Of a DNA stretch of 57,020 bases, positions 1 through 9,349 are shown in pieces. Within the stretch, counting starts at the first letter, position 1, and every line of letters begins with the position of its first letter. The notes beneath the pieces were generated by a model. It saw only the letters and a program-made list of their open reading frames with translations. It ran no database searches and was not told the DNA's origin. The stretch comes from Kutzneria sp. 744 (GTDB taxonomy: Bacteria; Actinomycetota; Actinomycetes; Mycobacteriales; Pseudonocardiaceae), in NCBI RefSeq assembly GCF_000568255.1, contig NZ_KK037166.1, positions 2,665,429 to 2,722,448 of the forward strand. The letters are read 5' to 3'. The translations under genes and the position numbers were made by a program.

Positions 1-1
1 G

Positions 2-646
2 GCTGGGCAGGAGCTGAGCCAAGCCAGGCTGTTCGACCCGGCCCGAGGCGTGCACCCCGATCTGCTCGACACCTTCCGTGCCTTGGCCAAACCTGCGGTC
101 GAGTTCTTCGCCTGGATCGGCGACCGGCAGCACCCGAAGCCCGTGTCGGCGCTGGCGACCGCGGCCGGCAACGAAGGCGTGCTCGCGGTCCTCAACGGCG
201 CCACTCTCGGGTTGCACCCAGTGCGCCCCGACGCGCTTGCGGACGCCCTCGTCGCGCAGCTGCCCCATGCCGCGGCCGGGCATGGGCAGTCGATCACCGT
301 GCCGGCCAGCGACATCGACGGCACCGGGCGTGCTGGCGGGGACGAGGAGTTCAGCGTCTTCGCCGGCCAGCAGCGCAATCCGGCCGTGCAGCAGTTGAAG
401 CGGTTGGTCGCGCAGCCCCGCGCGTGTGCTGCCCAGTTGTACGTCGCGGTCCGCGACGAGCTGGGCCGCCGGCGTCGGTGTCCGTTCCCGCTCAACGTGA
501 TCGACACCGACACCGGGCGCTGGTTCGTGCACCGCCAACACAACGCGGGCGGCCAGGTGTGGCTGACCGCAGCACCCGCCACATCGCAGACGGTGGCTTC
601 CAAGTTGTCTGAGATGTACCGCGTCTTGGCTAACGGCCGGCGGTGA
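2..646 (+). CDS. EspG-family ESX secretion chaperone, 5' partial
   Basis: The reading frame is open from base 2 and ends at TGA 644-646, so the true start lies upstream of the window. The visible 214 residues resemble the C-terminal part of actinobacterial EspG proteins: a predominantly beta/alpha protein with a late segment reading DTDTGRWF followed by a conserved-looking WLTAAPA stretch. EspG proteins are cytosolic chaperones that bind ESX (type VII) substrates. The next intact gene, beyond the insertion sequences, is an Rhs protein with an ESX-like N-terminus, which fits a chaperone/substrate neighbourhood. The assignment rests on family resemblance; the N-terminus is not visible. Confidence 0.7.
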   Translation, partial: AGQELSQARLFDPARGVHPDLLDTFRALAKPAVEFFAWIGDRQHPKPVSALATAAGNEGVLAVLNGATLGLHPVRPDALADALVAQLPHAAAGHGQSITVPASDIDGTGRAGGDEEFSVFAGQQRNPAVQQLKRLVAQPRACAAQLYVAVRDELGRRRRCPFPLNVIDTDTGRWFVHRQHNAGGQVWLTAAPATSQTVASKLSEMYRVLANGRR

Positions 647-717
647 CGATTGAGGTTCACCCCGGGTAGTGGACACCGAGTTAGCAGGACCAGCAGTCCT
701 GCTGGAAGGATGTCCTC

Positions 718-1041
718 ATGCCTCCTCGCAAGCGCCGGTCCTACACGGCCGAGTACAAGGTCGAGGCTGCCCACCGCGTGATCGATTCCGGCCGCACGAT
801 CAGCGAGGTCGCCCGCGAGCTGGGAATCGACGCGGGCATGCTCAGCGTCTGGGTCAAAGACGAACGACGCCGGATCACCGCCGCCGAGGCCACCGGGGAC
901 ATACCCCTGGAGGCGGCCGAGCGGGCCGAGCTGCAGCGCCTGCGCCGACACGTGTCCGAGCTGGAGAAGGACAACGCGTTCCTGTCAAAAGCCTCGGCGT
1001 ACTTTGCCGCGATGCAGAAGAACCAGCACGGTTCGCTCTGA
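718..1041 (+). CDS. IS3-family transposase OrfA
   Basis: This 107-aa protein has the N-terminal helix-turn-helix of IS3 OrfA (residues about 8-45, with ISEVARELGI then SVWVKDERRR) and a C-terminal leucine-zipper-like segment (AELQRLRRHVSELEKDNAFL). It binds the IS ends and regulates transposition. The stop overlaps the orfB ATG by one base (1041), and orfB lies in the -1 frame. A TCAAAAG stretch at 985-991 is a candidate slippage site for making an OrfAB fusion, as is usual in IS3 elements. OrfA itself looks intact. Confidence 0.9.
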   Translation: MPPRKRRSYTAEYKVEAAHRVIDSGRTISEVARELGIDAGMLSVWVKDERRRITAAEATGDIPLEAAERAELQRLRRHVSELEKDNAFLSKASAYFAAMQKNQHGSL

Positions 1042-1686
1042 TGGCCAAGTACGCCGGCCCCGACGACCTCGCTGAGACCGCCGGCTCCACCTCACCGAAG
1101 CGCATGCGGTTCTCGGTGCTGCGTATGGCACGGCTGCTGGGCGTGTCGACGTCGGGCTACTACGCGCACGCCAAACGTGTCGCGGCGACGGTGTTGCCGC
1201 CGCGACAGCAGCGCCGCGCGGACCTCGAGGTGAAGATCACCCAGGCGCACAAGGACTCGCACGGCACCTACGGGTCGCCGCGGATCACCGCCGAGCTCCG
1301 CGACCAGGGCGAGGTGGTCACGGCGAAGACCGTCGCCAAGATCATGGCCTCGATCGGGCTGGAGGGCATCAGCCCGCGCACGTTCAAGGTCAAGACGACG
1401 GTGGTCGATTCGACGGCGTCGTTCCCGCCCGATCTGGTCGAGCGAGGGTTCGACCAGGGGCGGGTGGACGCGGTGTGGTTCACCGATATCACGTATCTGA
1501 CCTGTGGCGAGGGCGAGATGTTCCTGTGCGCGATCCGGGACGGGCACTCTCGGAAAGTGTTGGGCCACAGCATCTCTGACCATATCGGCGCCGAGATGGT
1601 CACCGACGCGATCGACGCCGCGGTGGCCGCCCGCAGCGGCAGGTGCCATGGCACAGTTCTGCATTCCGACCGTGGCGGGGAGCTCA

Positions 1687-3126
1687 GACTCAACCGGTCG
1701 TCGCAACACCGGCTCATTGGGAGAGTAGCAGTTCGTTCAGCGCTTCGGCCGGTGTCTTCCAGCCCAGTGTCTTACGTGGACGGTTGTTGAGCACGGCGGC
1801 AACGGCATCGAGCTCGTCGCGACCCCAGCGGGCCAGGTCAGTGCCCTTCGGAAAATACTGTCGCAGCAAGCCATTCGTGTTCTCGTTGGTGCCCCGTTGC
1901 CACGGACTGTGCGGATCAGCGAAGAAGATCCGCAGGCCGGTGTCGATCGTCAACTGGGCATGCTGGGCCAATTCCTTGCCTCGGTCCCATGTCAGTGTCC
2001 GGCGCAGTTGCTCGGGCAGCGCTGTGATCGTTGCGGCGATCGCGTTCCGGACAGCTTCGGCGCCGCGGCCGGCCAACGCCGGGCCGTTGTGCGCTCGCGG
2101 ACCGTGGCCATACCCCTGCATACGAGGAAGATGTAGCAGCAGCGTAAACCTGGTGGTCCGCTCGACCAGAGTGCCGATCGCGGAGCTGTTCAAGCCGATG
2201 ATCAGATCTCCCTCCCAGTTCCCGGCAACCGTGCGGTCCTCCACCTCGACCGGCCTCTCGCTGATCATGAGATCGGTTGTCACGTGACCGCTTGCCCGTC
2301 GACGGGCACGGGAACGAGGAACGCGCAGTGCCCGGCCGGTGCGCAGACAGGCAACCAGCTCACGTTCGAGCGCGCCGCGGCCGGGAACGTAGAGCGCCCG
2401 GTAGACCGCCTCGTGCGAGATACGCATGGACTCGTCGTACGGGAAATCTTCCTTCAGCCGCTGGGAGATCTGCTCTGGGCTCCACGCGTTGACCCATCGC
2501 CGGTCCTGACGCCGTGGCTTGTTCCGCCCCTTCCAAGGCGCTGTCCCCGGCCCCACCACAGATGTCCCGTCCAGCCGGCGAACCTGGCCGCAGAGCCGCT
2601 CCTGCACGTACCCGCGCAACGGTTCATTGTCGGCTAGCTTCGAGGCTTTTGGCCGGCGAGCACGACGCTCGGCATGCCATTGCGCGGTCGAGGCCTTGTA
2701 GTCGAGGTTGTAGGTTCGGGTCGATGCGTTGCGCCGCAACTCGCGCGAGATCGTCGAAGCATCACGCCCGAGTTGTCGAGCAATCTCACGAACGCCAACG
2801 CCTTGCGCACGCAAGATCGCGATGTCCTCTCGTTCAGCGAAGGACAAGTACCGGCCCGACACCGTCGGAGGAAGAGCTGGATTCACGCCGCCAGCGGACG
2901 GAACCATCTGAACGCGACCGGTCCCGACACGCCGGCCTTCGTAGCCGCGTCCTCGGTCTTCTCGCCTCGCGCGATCGCAGCCCAAAACCTGACTCGATCC
3001 TCGCGCCATGCCACCGTTGGACGCCCAGGCGACGGCATCTGACCGCGGTACTCACGCGCCAGTTTCTGCTTCAATCCGGCCATCACAAACCCCTGACGTC
3101 GAGGTGTTGCGACGACCAGTTGAATC
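1687..3126 (-). mobile_element. IS30-family element inserted in the IS3 orfB
   Basis: The 1440-bp element is bounded by 24-bp inverted repeats at 1687-1710 and 3103-3126 that match at 22 of 24 positions (core GGTCGTCGCAACACC). It is flanked by CA on both sides (1685-1686 and 3127-3128), consistent with the 2-3 bp duplication of IS30 elements. Excising the element plus one CA restores the orfB reading frame exactly, which supports these ends. It carries one transposase gene on the minus strand, which appears frameshifted. Confidence 0.9.
1714..3086 (-). pseudogene. IS30-family transposase with N-terminal frameshift
   Basis: The main frame reads from about 2905 to 1714 and contains the IS30 features: an HTH (SFAEREDIAILRAQGVGVRE, then RDASTISRELRRN) and a DDE catalytic core (NWEGDLIIG, TWDRGKELA, NENTNGLLRQYFPKGTDL). 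The natural N-terminus lies in another frame, starting at ATG 3086 just inside the right inverted repeat (RVRFWAAIARGEKTEDAA ... AFRWFR) and stopping near 2883. The two frames meet around 2900, where FRWFR should continue into AGGVNP. A one-base indel, or less likely programmed frameshifting, explains this. The catalytic domain itself looks intact. Confidence 0.8.
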
Positions 3127-3527
3127 CACCGAGTTCACGGCGCATTTGACGGCGCAGGCGTGTTTCCGGCATGGGCTGCGTCGGTCGATGGGCGCGACCG
3201 GGATCTGCTGGGACAACAGCCCAGCGGAGTCGTTCTGGTCGACGTTCAAACACGAGCAATACTACCGGCACGTGTACGCCACTAAGGCGGAACTCGTTGC
3301 TGCGGTTGACAAGTGGGTTCGTTTCTACAACAGTGTGAGGCGACACTCCGCGATCGGGATGGTCAGTCCCGATGTCTACGAGCGGTCACTGCCAGCGGTT
3401 GCGTGAACTGTGTAAGCCCATGTCCACCGTTCGGGGTGAACCTCAGATGGTGACGAAGTCGGTTGGTGCATAGGGTGATTGCGCTTGCCGGGATGCCCCA
3501 AGGGATGAGCCGTCGAGAGAGGTCTTC

Positions 3528-6500
3528 GTGAGCAAGATCAACGTCCATCCTGATCACCTGCGGAGTTCGGGCGGCAAGCTCAGTGCCTTCGGGGGCAAGT
3601 TGGCCGAGGGCGGCCAAAAGCTGGAGTCGGCAGGCCAGAACTTGGTCTCCCACGCCAGCGGTGATCGGTCCGGGATCGGCGCCGTGGTGGCCAAGGCCAT
3701 GGGCAAAGGCATCCAGATCACCGGCAAAGTGTTCAGCGAGGGCGGCAGGGTCGTCGAAGGTGCCGGCAAGCGGCTACACACGACCGCGGGCCTGCACGAG
3801 GACGCCGACAACCACGCGGCAAGCCTGCTCAAGAAACACCACCCGGACCTCAAGGGTGACGTCGACCCGAAGGGCGGAGGCAGTCGCAGCGCCACCCGGG
3901 TGACCGCCGGTGGCAATGCCAAGCCATCGCGGGCGCGAAGGCTGCTCGGCGGCAATGCCCGCCGCTCCGCGGTGCCGAACGGCAAGAAGTGCACCGGCGG
4001 CGATCCCATCGACATGGCCACGGGTGACGTGCTGCTCACCCACATCGACGTCGAATTGCCTGGCATGCTGCCCTTGATCCTGGCCCGGACACATCTGTCG
4101 TCCTACCGTGCCGGCCACGGATTTGGCCCGAGCTGGGCGTCTACAGTGGACCAGCGGTTGGAAGTGGACGCCCAGGGCGTCGTGTTCGTGACCGACGACG
4201 GCATGCTGCTGTCCTATCCGACACCGTCGGTCGATGACGAGGCGGTGCTGCCGGAGGAAGGTCCACGCTGGCCTCTGCGTCGCACTGAGGCCGACTACAC
4301 GGTCCAGATCCCGGAAACCGGGCAGACTCTCCATTTCTCAGGCAATGACGTGCTTGTCCCGTTGACGGCGATCACCAACCGTGCGGCCGATCGGATCGAC
4401 ATCGACCACGGGCCCGACGGCACCCCAGTGGCGATCCGACATTCGGGCGGCTATCACGTTGTAGTCCGCACGAGCGGCGAGCTGATCACCGAGCTGGCAG
4501 TCCGCACCGATGACGGCGACGTCGTGGTGCGCCGGTTCGGCTACGACGACCAGCGCCGGCTCTGCGAGGTGTTCAACGCCGCCAACCAGCCCCTTCGGCT
4601 GGCCTATGACGCGGATGGGGGCCTCACCGAATGGATCGACCGCAACGGCATGTCCTACCGCTACGGCTACGACGCCGCGGGGCGCTGCGTGCGCGGCGCC
4701 GGCGACGGCGGCCACCTCGACTACACCTTCGACTACGACACCACCAACCTCGTCACCACCGCAACGAACTCGCTCGGACACGTCACGCGCTACCACCTCA
4801 ACGAGGCCCTCCAAGTCACTCGGATCGTCGACCCGGTCGGCGGCGAGATCGTCTCGGAGTTCGACCAGTACGACCGGGTGTCGTCCCGCACCGATCCGCT
4901 CGGACGCACCACCCGGTTCGAGCGTTCCGACGCCGGTGATCTGCTTCGAGTCACGCGCCCCGACGGCTCGCAAACCGTGGCCGAGCACAATGACCTCCGC
5001 CTGCCGGTGGCGCTGGTCGACCCGGACGGGGCGATCTCTCGCTGGGAGTACGACACCACGGGCACCGTCGTGGCGGAGACGGACCCGCTCGGCGCAACGA
5101 CCCGCTTCGGCTACGACGAGAGCCATCACCTCGCCTCCGTCACCGACGCGCTCGGCGCGGTGACCAGGGTCGTGTGCGATCGGGCCGGCCTGCCCGTCGC
5201 GATGTCGGATCCGTTGGGCGCGAACACAAGCTACGTCCGTGACGCGTTCGGGCGCATCACCGCCGTCACGGATCCCATCGGTGGCACGACGGAACTCGGG
5301 TGGACCACCGACGGCAAGTTGGCATGGCGGCGTGAACCCGACGGCGCCGTCCAGCGCTGGTTCTATGACGGCGAAGGTAACCAAGTCGAGCACGTCGACG
5401 CGCTCGGTCAGGTCAGCCGCACCGAGTACGGCGCGTTCGACCTGCCGGTCGCCCACGTCGACCGCAACGGCGACCGGACCGGGTTCTCCTACAACACCGA
5501 GCTCGGCCTCGTCGAGGTGACCAACCCAGCCGGCCTGGTATGGCGCTACGAATACGATCCGGCCGGCAACCTGATCGGCGAGGCCGACTTCAACGGCCGT
5601 ACCACGCGGTACGAGCGCGACCTCGCCGGCCAGATGGTCTCCCGCACTAACGGGGCCGGCCAGACGATCACGTTCACCCGGGACGTGTTGGGGCGCGTGG
5701 TCGAACGCCGCTCCGACGATGACGTGACCACGGTGGCCTACGACGCAGCCGACCGGATTGTTCGTGCCACCAACCGAGAGGCTGATGTGGTGTCCGCCTA
5801 CGACCCGCTCGGGCGGCTCGTCATCCAGACCACTGACGACCGGGCCGTGTCCAACGCCTACGACGCGGTCGGTCGCCGGGTCCGGCGGATCACGCCCAGT
5901 GGCGCGGAAACGTTGTGGCGCTACAACCTTGGCGGACAACTCATCAGTGTGGACACGGCGTCACACACCCTGGAGTTCACGTACGACCCGGCCGGACGAG
6001 AGATATCCCGACGCGTTGGCACCGTCATGCTCGCCCAGACCTGGGACGCCAACCACCGCCTGCGCACCCAGGCGCTGACCACACCTGGCCCGGCTGGCCA
6101 GCAGCAGCTGCTCCAGCGCCGCGCCTACACCTACCGCGCCGACGACACCGTCACCAACATCGTCGACCAACTCGCCGGTGTCCGGCATTTCGACCTCGAC
6201 CCGCTCGGCCGTATCACCCAGGTACAGGGCGCGAACCACCAGGAGAGCTACCGCTACGACGCCAGCGGCAACATCGACCAAATCAGCCGCCCAGATCCGA
6301 ATCCCGAGCTGGCAGAGGCACCTGGAACACGCCAGGTCGCCGGCACACTGCTGCGCACCGCCGGCAACGTCCGCTACGACTACGACGGCCAAGGCCGAGC
6401 GATCACCCGCCAGGTACGCACTCTGTCCGGCCAACTCCGCACCTGGCGCTACGTCTGGGATGGCGACGACCGCCTGACCTCGGTCACCACGCCAGACGGG

Positions 6501-7418
6501 GTCACCTGGCGCTACGGGTATGACGCCTACGGCCGCCGCGTCCACAAGCAGCGCCTGACCGCTGATGGCCGGATCGTCGAACGGACCGACTTCATCTGGG
6601 ACGGCTCGACACTGGCGGAACAGACACACTCCAGCGGGCACACCACGACTTGGACCTACCGACCCGACGGCGTCACCCCACTCACGCAAGCCGACCGCAC
6701 ACCGGCGCGAAACGCTCCCCAGGACTGGATCGACCAGCAGTTCTACGCGATCGTCACCGACCTCATCGGCACTCCCACTGAACTGGTCGACGACAGCGGC
6801 ACGCTGGTGTGGCGCCAGGACACCACGGTCTGGGGCACGGCACTGGCCCAGTTCGGTCGGGTCCAGTGCCCGCTCCGGTTCCCTGGCCAGTACCACGACA
6901 GCGAAACCGGCCACGACTACAACCTCAACCGCTATTACGACCCGGCCGTCGGCGCGTACCTGTCACCGGATCCGCTCGGGCTGGACGCCAGCCCCAACCC
7001 GCACGTCTACGTCCCGAACCCGGTCACCTGGTTCGACCCGCTCGGTCTCAAGTGCGAGCCCAAGCGGATCTACGACGACTCCTCCTACAAGAAGCACGGT
7101 CGGAGCGAGCGTCAGACCTCGCGCGGTGTGTCCAGCCGGGCCCCGGCAAACGGCCAGGCGGCGCTGGACCGGTCAATCGACCCGGACCCGGACAACCCCG
7201 CCGTGTTCCGCCGCTACGGCGTGGACCACGAGAACAACGAGATCGTCGTGCTCGACCGGCATCACTTCGAGACCGACAAGGACGGCAACATCACCAAGGA
7301 GTACTACCACGGGCATGTCCCCGATCCGGCGACGATCCCGTCCAAGATCATGACCATGCTCAAGCGGGGCGGCATGGTGGGCAAGAAGAACAACGTCCTG
7401 CCGCCGGCGAGCGACTGA
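3528..7418 (+). CDS. Rhs/YD-repeat polymorphic toxin with ESX-type N-terminus
   Basis: This 1296-aa protein starts at GTG 3528 behind a GAGAGAGG stretch. Residues about 1-115 are an alpha-helical WXG100-like region (paired helices with GKL/GQ turns), followed by a DUF6531-like entry segment (GGDPIDMATGDVLLTHIDVELP, about 158-178). YD repeats (GRxxxxxYDxxG) run from about 310 to 1100. The Rhs core signature YYDPAVGAYLSPDPLGLD lies near residue 1135 and ends at the WFDPLGLK hinge near 1175. The last ~115 residues are the variable toxin tip, with a GVDHENNEIVVLDRHHFE core and a YHGHVP motif; I do not assign it to a named nuclease family. The Rhs shell encapsulates the toxin, and the N-terminus suggests ESX export, in line with the nearby EspG-like gene. 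Confidence 0.88.
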   Translation: MSKINVHPDHLRSSGGKLSAFGGKLAEGGQKLESAGQNLVSHASGDRSGIGAVVAKAMGKGIQITGKVFSEGGRVVEGAGKRLHTTAGLHEDADNHAASLLKKHHPDLKGDVDPKGGGSRSATRVTAGGNAKPSRARRLLGGNARRSAVPNGKKCTGGDPIDMATGDVLLTHIDVELPGMLPLILARTHLSSYRAGHGFGPSWASTVDQRLEVDAQGVVFVTDDGMLLSYPTPSVDDEAVLPEEGPRWPLRRTEADYTVQIPETGQTLHFSGNDVLVPLTAITNRAADRIDIDHGPDGTPVAIRHSGGYHVVVRTSGELITELAVRTDDGDVVVRRFGYDDQRRLCEVFNAANQPLRLAYDADGGLTEWIDRNGMSYRYGYDAAGRCVRGAGDGGHLDYTFDYDTTNLVTTATNSLGHVTRYHLNEALQVTRIVDPVGGEIVSEFDQYDRVSSRTDPLGRTTRFERSDAGDLLRVTRPDGSQTVAEHNDLRLPVALVDPDGAISRWEYDTTGTVVAETDPLGATTRFGYDESHHLASVTDALGAVTRVVCDRAGLPVAMSDPLGANTSYVRDAFGRITAVTDPIGGTTELGWTTDGKLAWRREPDGAVQRWFYDGEGNQVEHVDALGQVSRTEYGAFDLPVAHVDRNGDRTGFSYNTELGLVEVTNPAGLVWRYEYDPAGNLIGEADFNGRTTRYERDLAGQMVSRTNGAGQTITFTRDVLGRVVERRSDDDVTTVAYDAADRIVRATNREADVVSAYDPLGRLVIQTTDDRAVSNAYDAVGRRVRRITPSGAETLWRYNLGGQLISVDTASHTLEFTYDPAGREISRRVGTVMLAQTWDANHRLRTQALTTPGPAGQQQLLQRRAYTYRADDTVTNIVDQLAGVRHFDLDPLGRITQVQGANHQESYRYDASGNIDQISRPDPNPELAEAPGTRQVAGTLLRTAGNVRYDYDGQGRAITRQVRTLSGQLRTWRYVWDGDDRLTSVTTPDGVTWRYGYDAYGRRVHKQRLTADGRIVERTDFIWDGSTLAEQTHSSGHTTTWTYRPDGVTPLTQADRTPARNAPQDWIDQQFYAIVTDLIGTPTELVDDSGTLVWRQDTTVWGTALAQFGRVQCPLRFPGQYHDSETGHDYNLNRYYDPAVGAYLSPDPLGLDASPNPHVYVPNPVTWFDPLGLKCEPKRIYDDSSYKKHGRSERQTSRGVSSRAPANGQAALDRSIDPDPDNPAVFRRYGVDHENNEIVVLDRHHFETDKDGNITKEYYHGHVPDPATIPSKIMTMLKRGGMVGKKNNVLPPASD

Positions 7419-7435
7419 GAAAGTAGACCGAGGCC

Positions 7436-7843
7436 ATGGACGAGATCAACTGGGAGACCGGCGAGGGCTTGCTGGCCGTCGACGATCCGATCGAGGTGGA
7501 CGACGCGTTCGCCCGCAACGAGAAGCACGTCGGCATCGCCGTCATCGGCCTCGCCCTGAACAACGAGGACCTCGACGCCGTCGCCCCGCGCGTGGTGCGC
7601 GCCATCGAATCCGACGACGTCGAAACCCGCCGGCTCGGCTTCACCGCCGCCGGGCACACCTCTCGGCTGTTCGGGATCCTCGATCCGCGCATCGAGCAGG
7701 CTCTTCACCAGCACCGCAGCGATGGCATCGCCGCTACCGCGCTTGATGACACCCTGCAGTACATCAGGTTCCGCCAGTTGCCGCAGTGGCTCAAAGTCGA
7801 GTCGGTCCGCCGGAAACTACGCTGGTGGATCTTGCGGCGCTGA
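7436..7843 (+). CDS. Probable immunity protein for the Rhs toxin tip
   Basis: The 135-aa acidic protein starts 18 bp after the Rhs stop, the classical position of the cognate immunity gene. The middle resembles a HEAT-like helical repeat (RVVRAIESDDVETRRLGFTAAGHTSRLFGILD), with paired helices in the order seen in several HEAT-like immunity proteins. There is no signal peptide or membrane segment, so it should act in the cytosol by binding the toxin tip. The function is inferred from position and fold type, not from a recognised family. Confidence 0.65.
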   Translation: MDEINWETGEGLLAVDDPIEVDDAFARNEKHVGIAVIGLALNNEDLDAVAPRVVRAIESDDVETRRLGFTAAGHTSRLFGILDPRIEQALHQHRSDGIAATALDDTLQYIRFRQLPQWLKVESVRRKLRWWILRR

Positions 7844-7850
7844 ACGCGGC

Positions 7851-8189
7851 GATAGCCTTGGTGCCGACGCCGCGACTGGGGCAGGCCGTTACGACAGGAG
7901 CGAGGCGAACGCGTCGAAGGATGCGAAGGGGCTGGTGCCGAAACCCGCGCCGCACCAGAACAATCCCAAGTGGATCGGCAACGACGCCACGGTCAATCCT
8001 CGCACGCTGGGCAAGAGCAAGAACTACACCCACCGGATGGAGTTCCATGTCGAGCCGGGCACGCGACACTGGTTGAAGCAGTACGAGGTGAAGCCCACCA
8101 ACGAGCCCGGTCGGCACGCTGTGCCCGCCGACAAGATCGACGAGTTCAACCGTCGGGTCAAGAAGTTTGTGATCAGGCGGATCCGATGA
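7851..8189 (+). pseudogene. Displaced orphan Rhs toxin tip
   Basis: The frame from 7851 reads DSLGADA, a decayed copy of the Rhs hinge DPLGLDA (compare 6969-6989), and continues into an unrelated tip of about 105 residues (KNYTHRMEFHVEPGTRHWL ... DKIDEFNRRVKKFVIRRIR). It lacks its own Rhs shell and a clear ribosome site; GTG 7935 behind AAGGGG is the best local start. This is the arrangement of orphan tip modules left downstream of rhs genes when a new tip displaces an old one. It may be recombined back into the core or may be silent. The tip's activity is unknown; it is basic and His/Arg rich. Confidence 0.6.
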
Positions 8190-8563
8190 CCGACGTCACC
8201 GCCCGCGACCGATTCCTGCAATCGCTGGTCCTCGCCCGCGGCGACGCCGACCAAGTGGGCACGCGCGACCGGGAGTTCGTGCGTGCTCTGCTGGACTTCG
8301 GCTCGGAAACCGACGGCAACACCGAGTGCGTCGAACGCGTCGGCCTGGCCGTGCTGCCGCAGCTGCACGGCAGTGGCCCAGCCGGTTTCGCATTGCGGCA
8401 CAGTCGAATCGCGGTGGCCGACGTGCTCAACGCGGCTGAAGGCGCTCCGGTGCCCGATCAAGTCACGGCCGAGTTCCCCGATGTCACGCAGGAGGACTGG
8501 GACGCCGTCCTGCAGCTGGCCACGTTGATCCTCGTCGCGTTCCAAGCACCGCCAAGCCCGTAG
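8186..8563 (+). CDS. Probable immunity protein for the orphan tip
   Basis: The 125-aa acidic protein starts at ATG 8186, overlapping the stop of the orphan tip by four bases (ATGA), so translation is likely coupled. It appears mostly helical with no membrane segment. The tip/immunity pairing is inferred from position and from the acidic character opposite a basic tip. Retaining the immunity gene would protect the cell from sisters that still deploy the old tip. I do not recognise its family. It ends 12 bp from the convergent stop of the next gene. Confidence 0.5.
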   Translation: MTDVTARDRFLQSLVLARGDADQVGTRDREFVRALLDFGSETDGNTECVERVGLAVLPQLHGSGPAGFALRHSRIAVADVLNAAEGAPVPDQVTAEFPDVTQEDWDAVLQLATLILVAFQAPPSP

Positions 8564-8575
8564 CCGACCGGAGTC

Positions 8576-9349
8576 TCACGCCGGCTCGCTCTCGCCACGT
8601 TCCACAGCGGAACGCAGATCATCAAGGTCGCTGGCCTGTTCGGGATGTCCGGTGCCGCGAAGGACGGCTGACAGCACCCGCAGCAGCTCTTTGGTCTGGT
8701 TGTGGGTCAGGGACCCGAAGGCCGCCTGGAGCGTCTTGGCGACCTGGACCCAAAGCGAGTCGGGATGCCACCGGGTCACCTCGTCGACGACCGCATCGGC
8801 CTGTTGCGCGCTGGGAAACACTCCCAGCCGTGTGTTGGTGTTGAGCATCAGGAACAGCCGTGCCGAGCCCGGGTTGTCGAAGCACTCCTCGCGTAGGAAA
8901 CGAAGGGTGGTGGCAGTCTGATGGCAGGCGAGTTCGTCCAGCTGTGCTTCGCGGCGGGCCCGTTGCAACTCATGTGCCGCACGGATGTCGTCTTCGTCTA
9001 CCGACAGCGCCACGGTAACCGAGCCCACCACGGCGTCGTCCATGGTGTGCGGCAGGTGCCGGGACAGTCGTTCGTTGACGCCGTGTTGCGCTGCGTGTCT
9101 GTGCAACACGTCCCATTCGCGAGTCGCCTCCCCCACCAGCGACCGTGTCCAGACCGCCGCCTGCGAGACCACCGGCGGCTCGCCGACAGGCCAATCATCG
9201 TTGCCTCCGCCGGCGCGGTGTTCGACCGCAGGATGGACGATGAGGTGAACGCGTGCGGTGAACGCGAGGTGCGTGTCCATGCTGTCGACGCGATCGGTCC
9301 AGTTGTATTCCAACGGAGATGGTTTCCTGCGTTGACGCAGCCACGTCAC
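8576..9349 (-). CDS. Conserved actinobacterial helical protein, third gene of an unknown operon
   Basis: The 257-aa protein starts at GTG 9349, overlapping the preceding stop by four bases. The N-terminal half is beta-rich (MDTHLAFTARVHLIVHP). A charged helix follows at about residues 130-165 (ARREAQLDELACHQTATTLRFLREE), then a conserved-looking ARLFLMLNTNTRLG and a helical end. The layout of a beta domain plus a long charged helix is reminiscent of SPFH/prohibitin-like proteins, but the similarity is weak and I do not claim it. An in-frame ATG 23 codons downstream is an alternative start. Function unknown; co-translation with the next two genes suggests one complex. Confidence 0.6.
   Translation of the reverse strand: MTWLRQRRKPSPLEYNWTDRVDSMDTHLAFTARVHLIVHPAVEHRAGGGNDDWPVGEPPVVSQAAVWTRSLVGEATREWDVLHRHAAQHGVNERLSRHLPHTMDDAVVGSVTVALSVDEDDIRAAHELQRARREAQLDELACHQTATTLRFLREECFDNPGSARLFLMLNTNTRLGVFPSAQQADAVVDEVTRWHPDSLWVQVAKTLQAAFGSLTHNQTKELLRVLSAVLRGTGHPEQASDLDDLRSAVERGESEPA

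Larger units (their letters stand above)
1041..3406 (+). pseudogene. IS3-family transposase OrfB, interrupted by IS30-type insertion
   Basis: The 5' part (1041-1686) and 3' part (3129-3406) join in frame once the nested element and one CA duplication are removed, giving 307 residues, a usual OrfB length. The DDE catalytic residues are split between the halves: first D in WFTDITYL and second D in LHSDRGG on the left, and the glutamate in NSPAESFWSTFKHE on the right. The reconstructed junction reads HSDRGGELTEFT. As it stands the gene cannot make a complete transposase, so the IS3 copy is probably immobile unless helped in trans. Confidence 0.9.
651..3445 (+). mobile_element. IS3-family element, disrupted by a nested IS30-type element
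   Basis: The ends are imperfect inverted repeats: left from 651 (TGAGGTTCACCCCG...) and right ending at 3445, whose reverse complement also begins TGAGGTTCACCCCG and continues TGGACA after a short mismatch. The element is flanked by a 3-bp direct repeat GAT (648-650 and 3446-3448), the size expected for IS3 family target duplication. Removing the nested element (1687-3126) and one copy of its 2-bp duplication leaves about 1353 bp carrying orfA and orfB, a normal IS3 size. It landed two codons downstream of the EspG-like stop and now separates that gene from the Rhs gene. Confidence 0.9.

Noticed and set aside
4338-5939. 533-codon minus-strand frame opposite the Rhs gene
   Set aside because: It mirrors the YD repeats in antisense and has no independent features.
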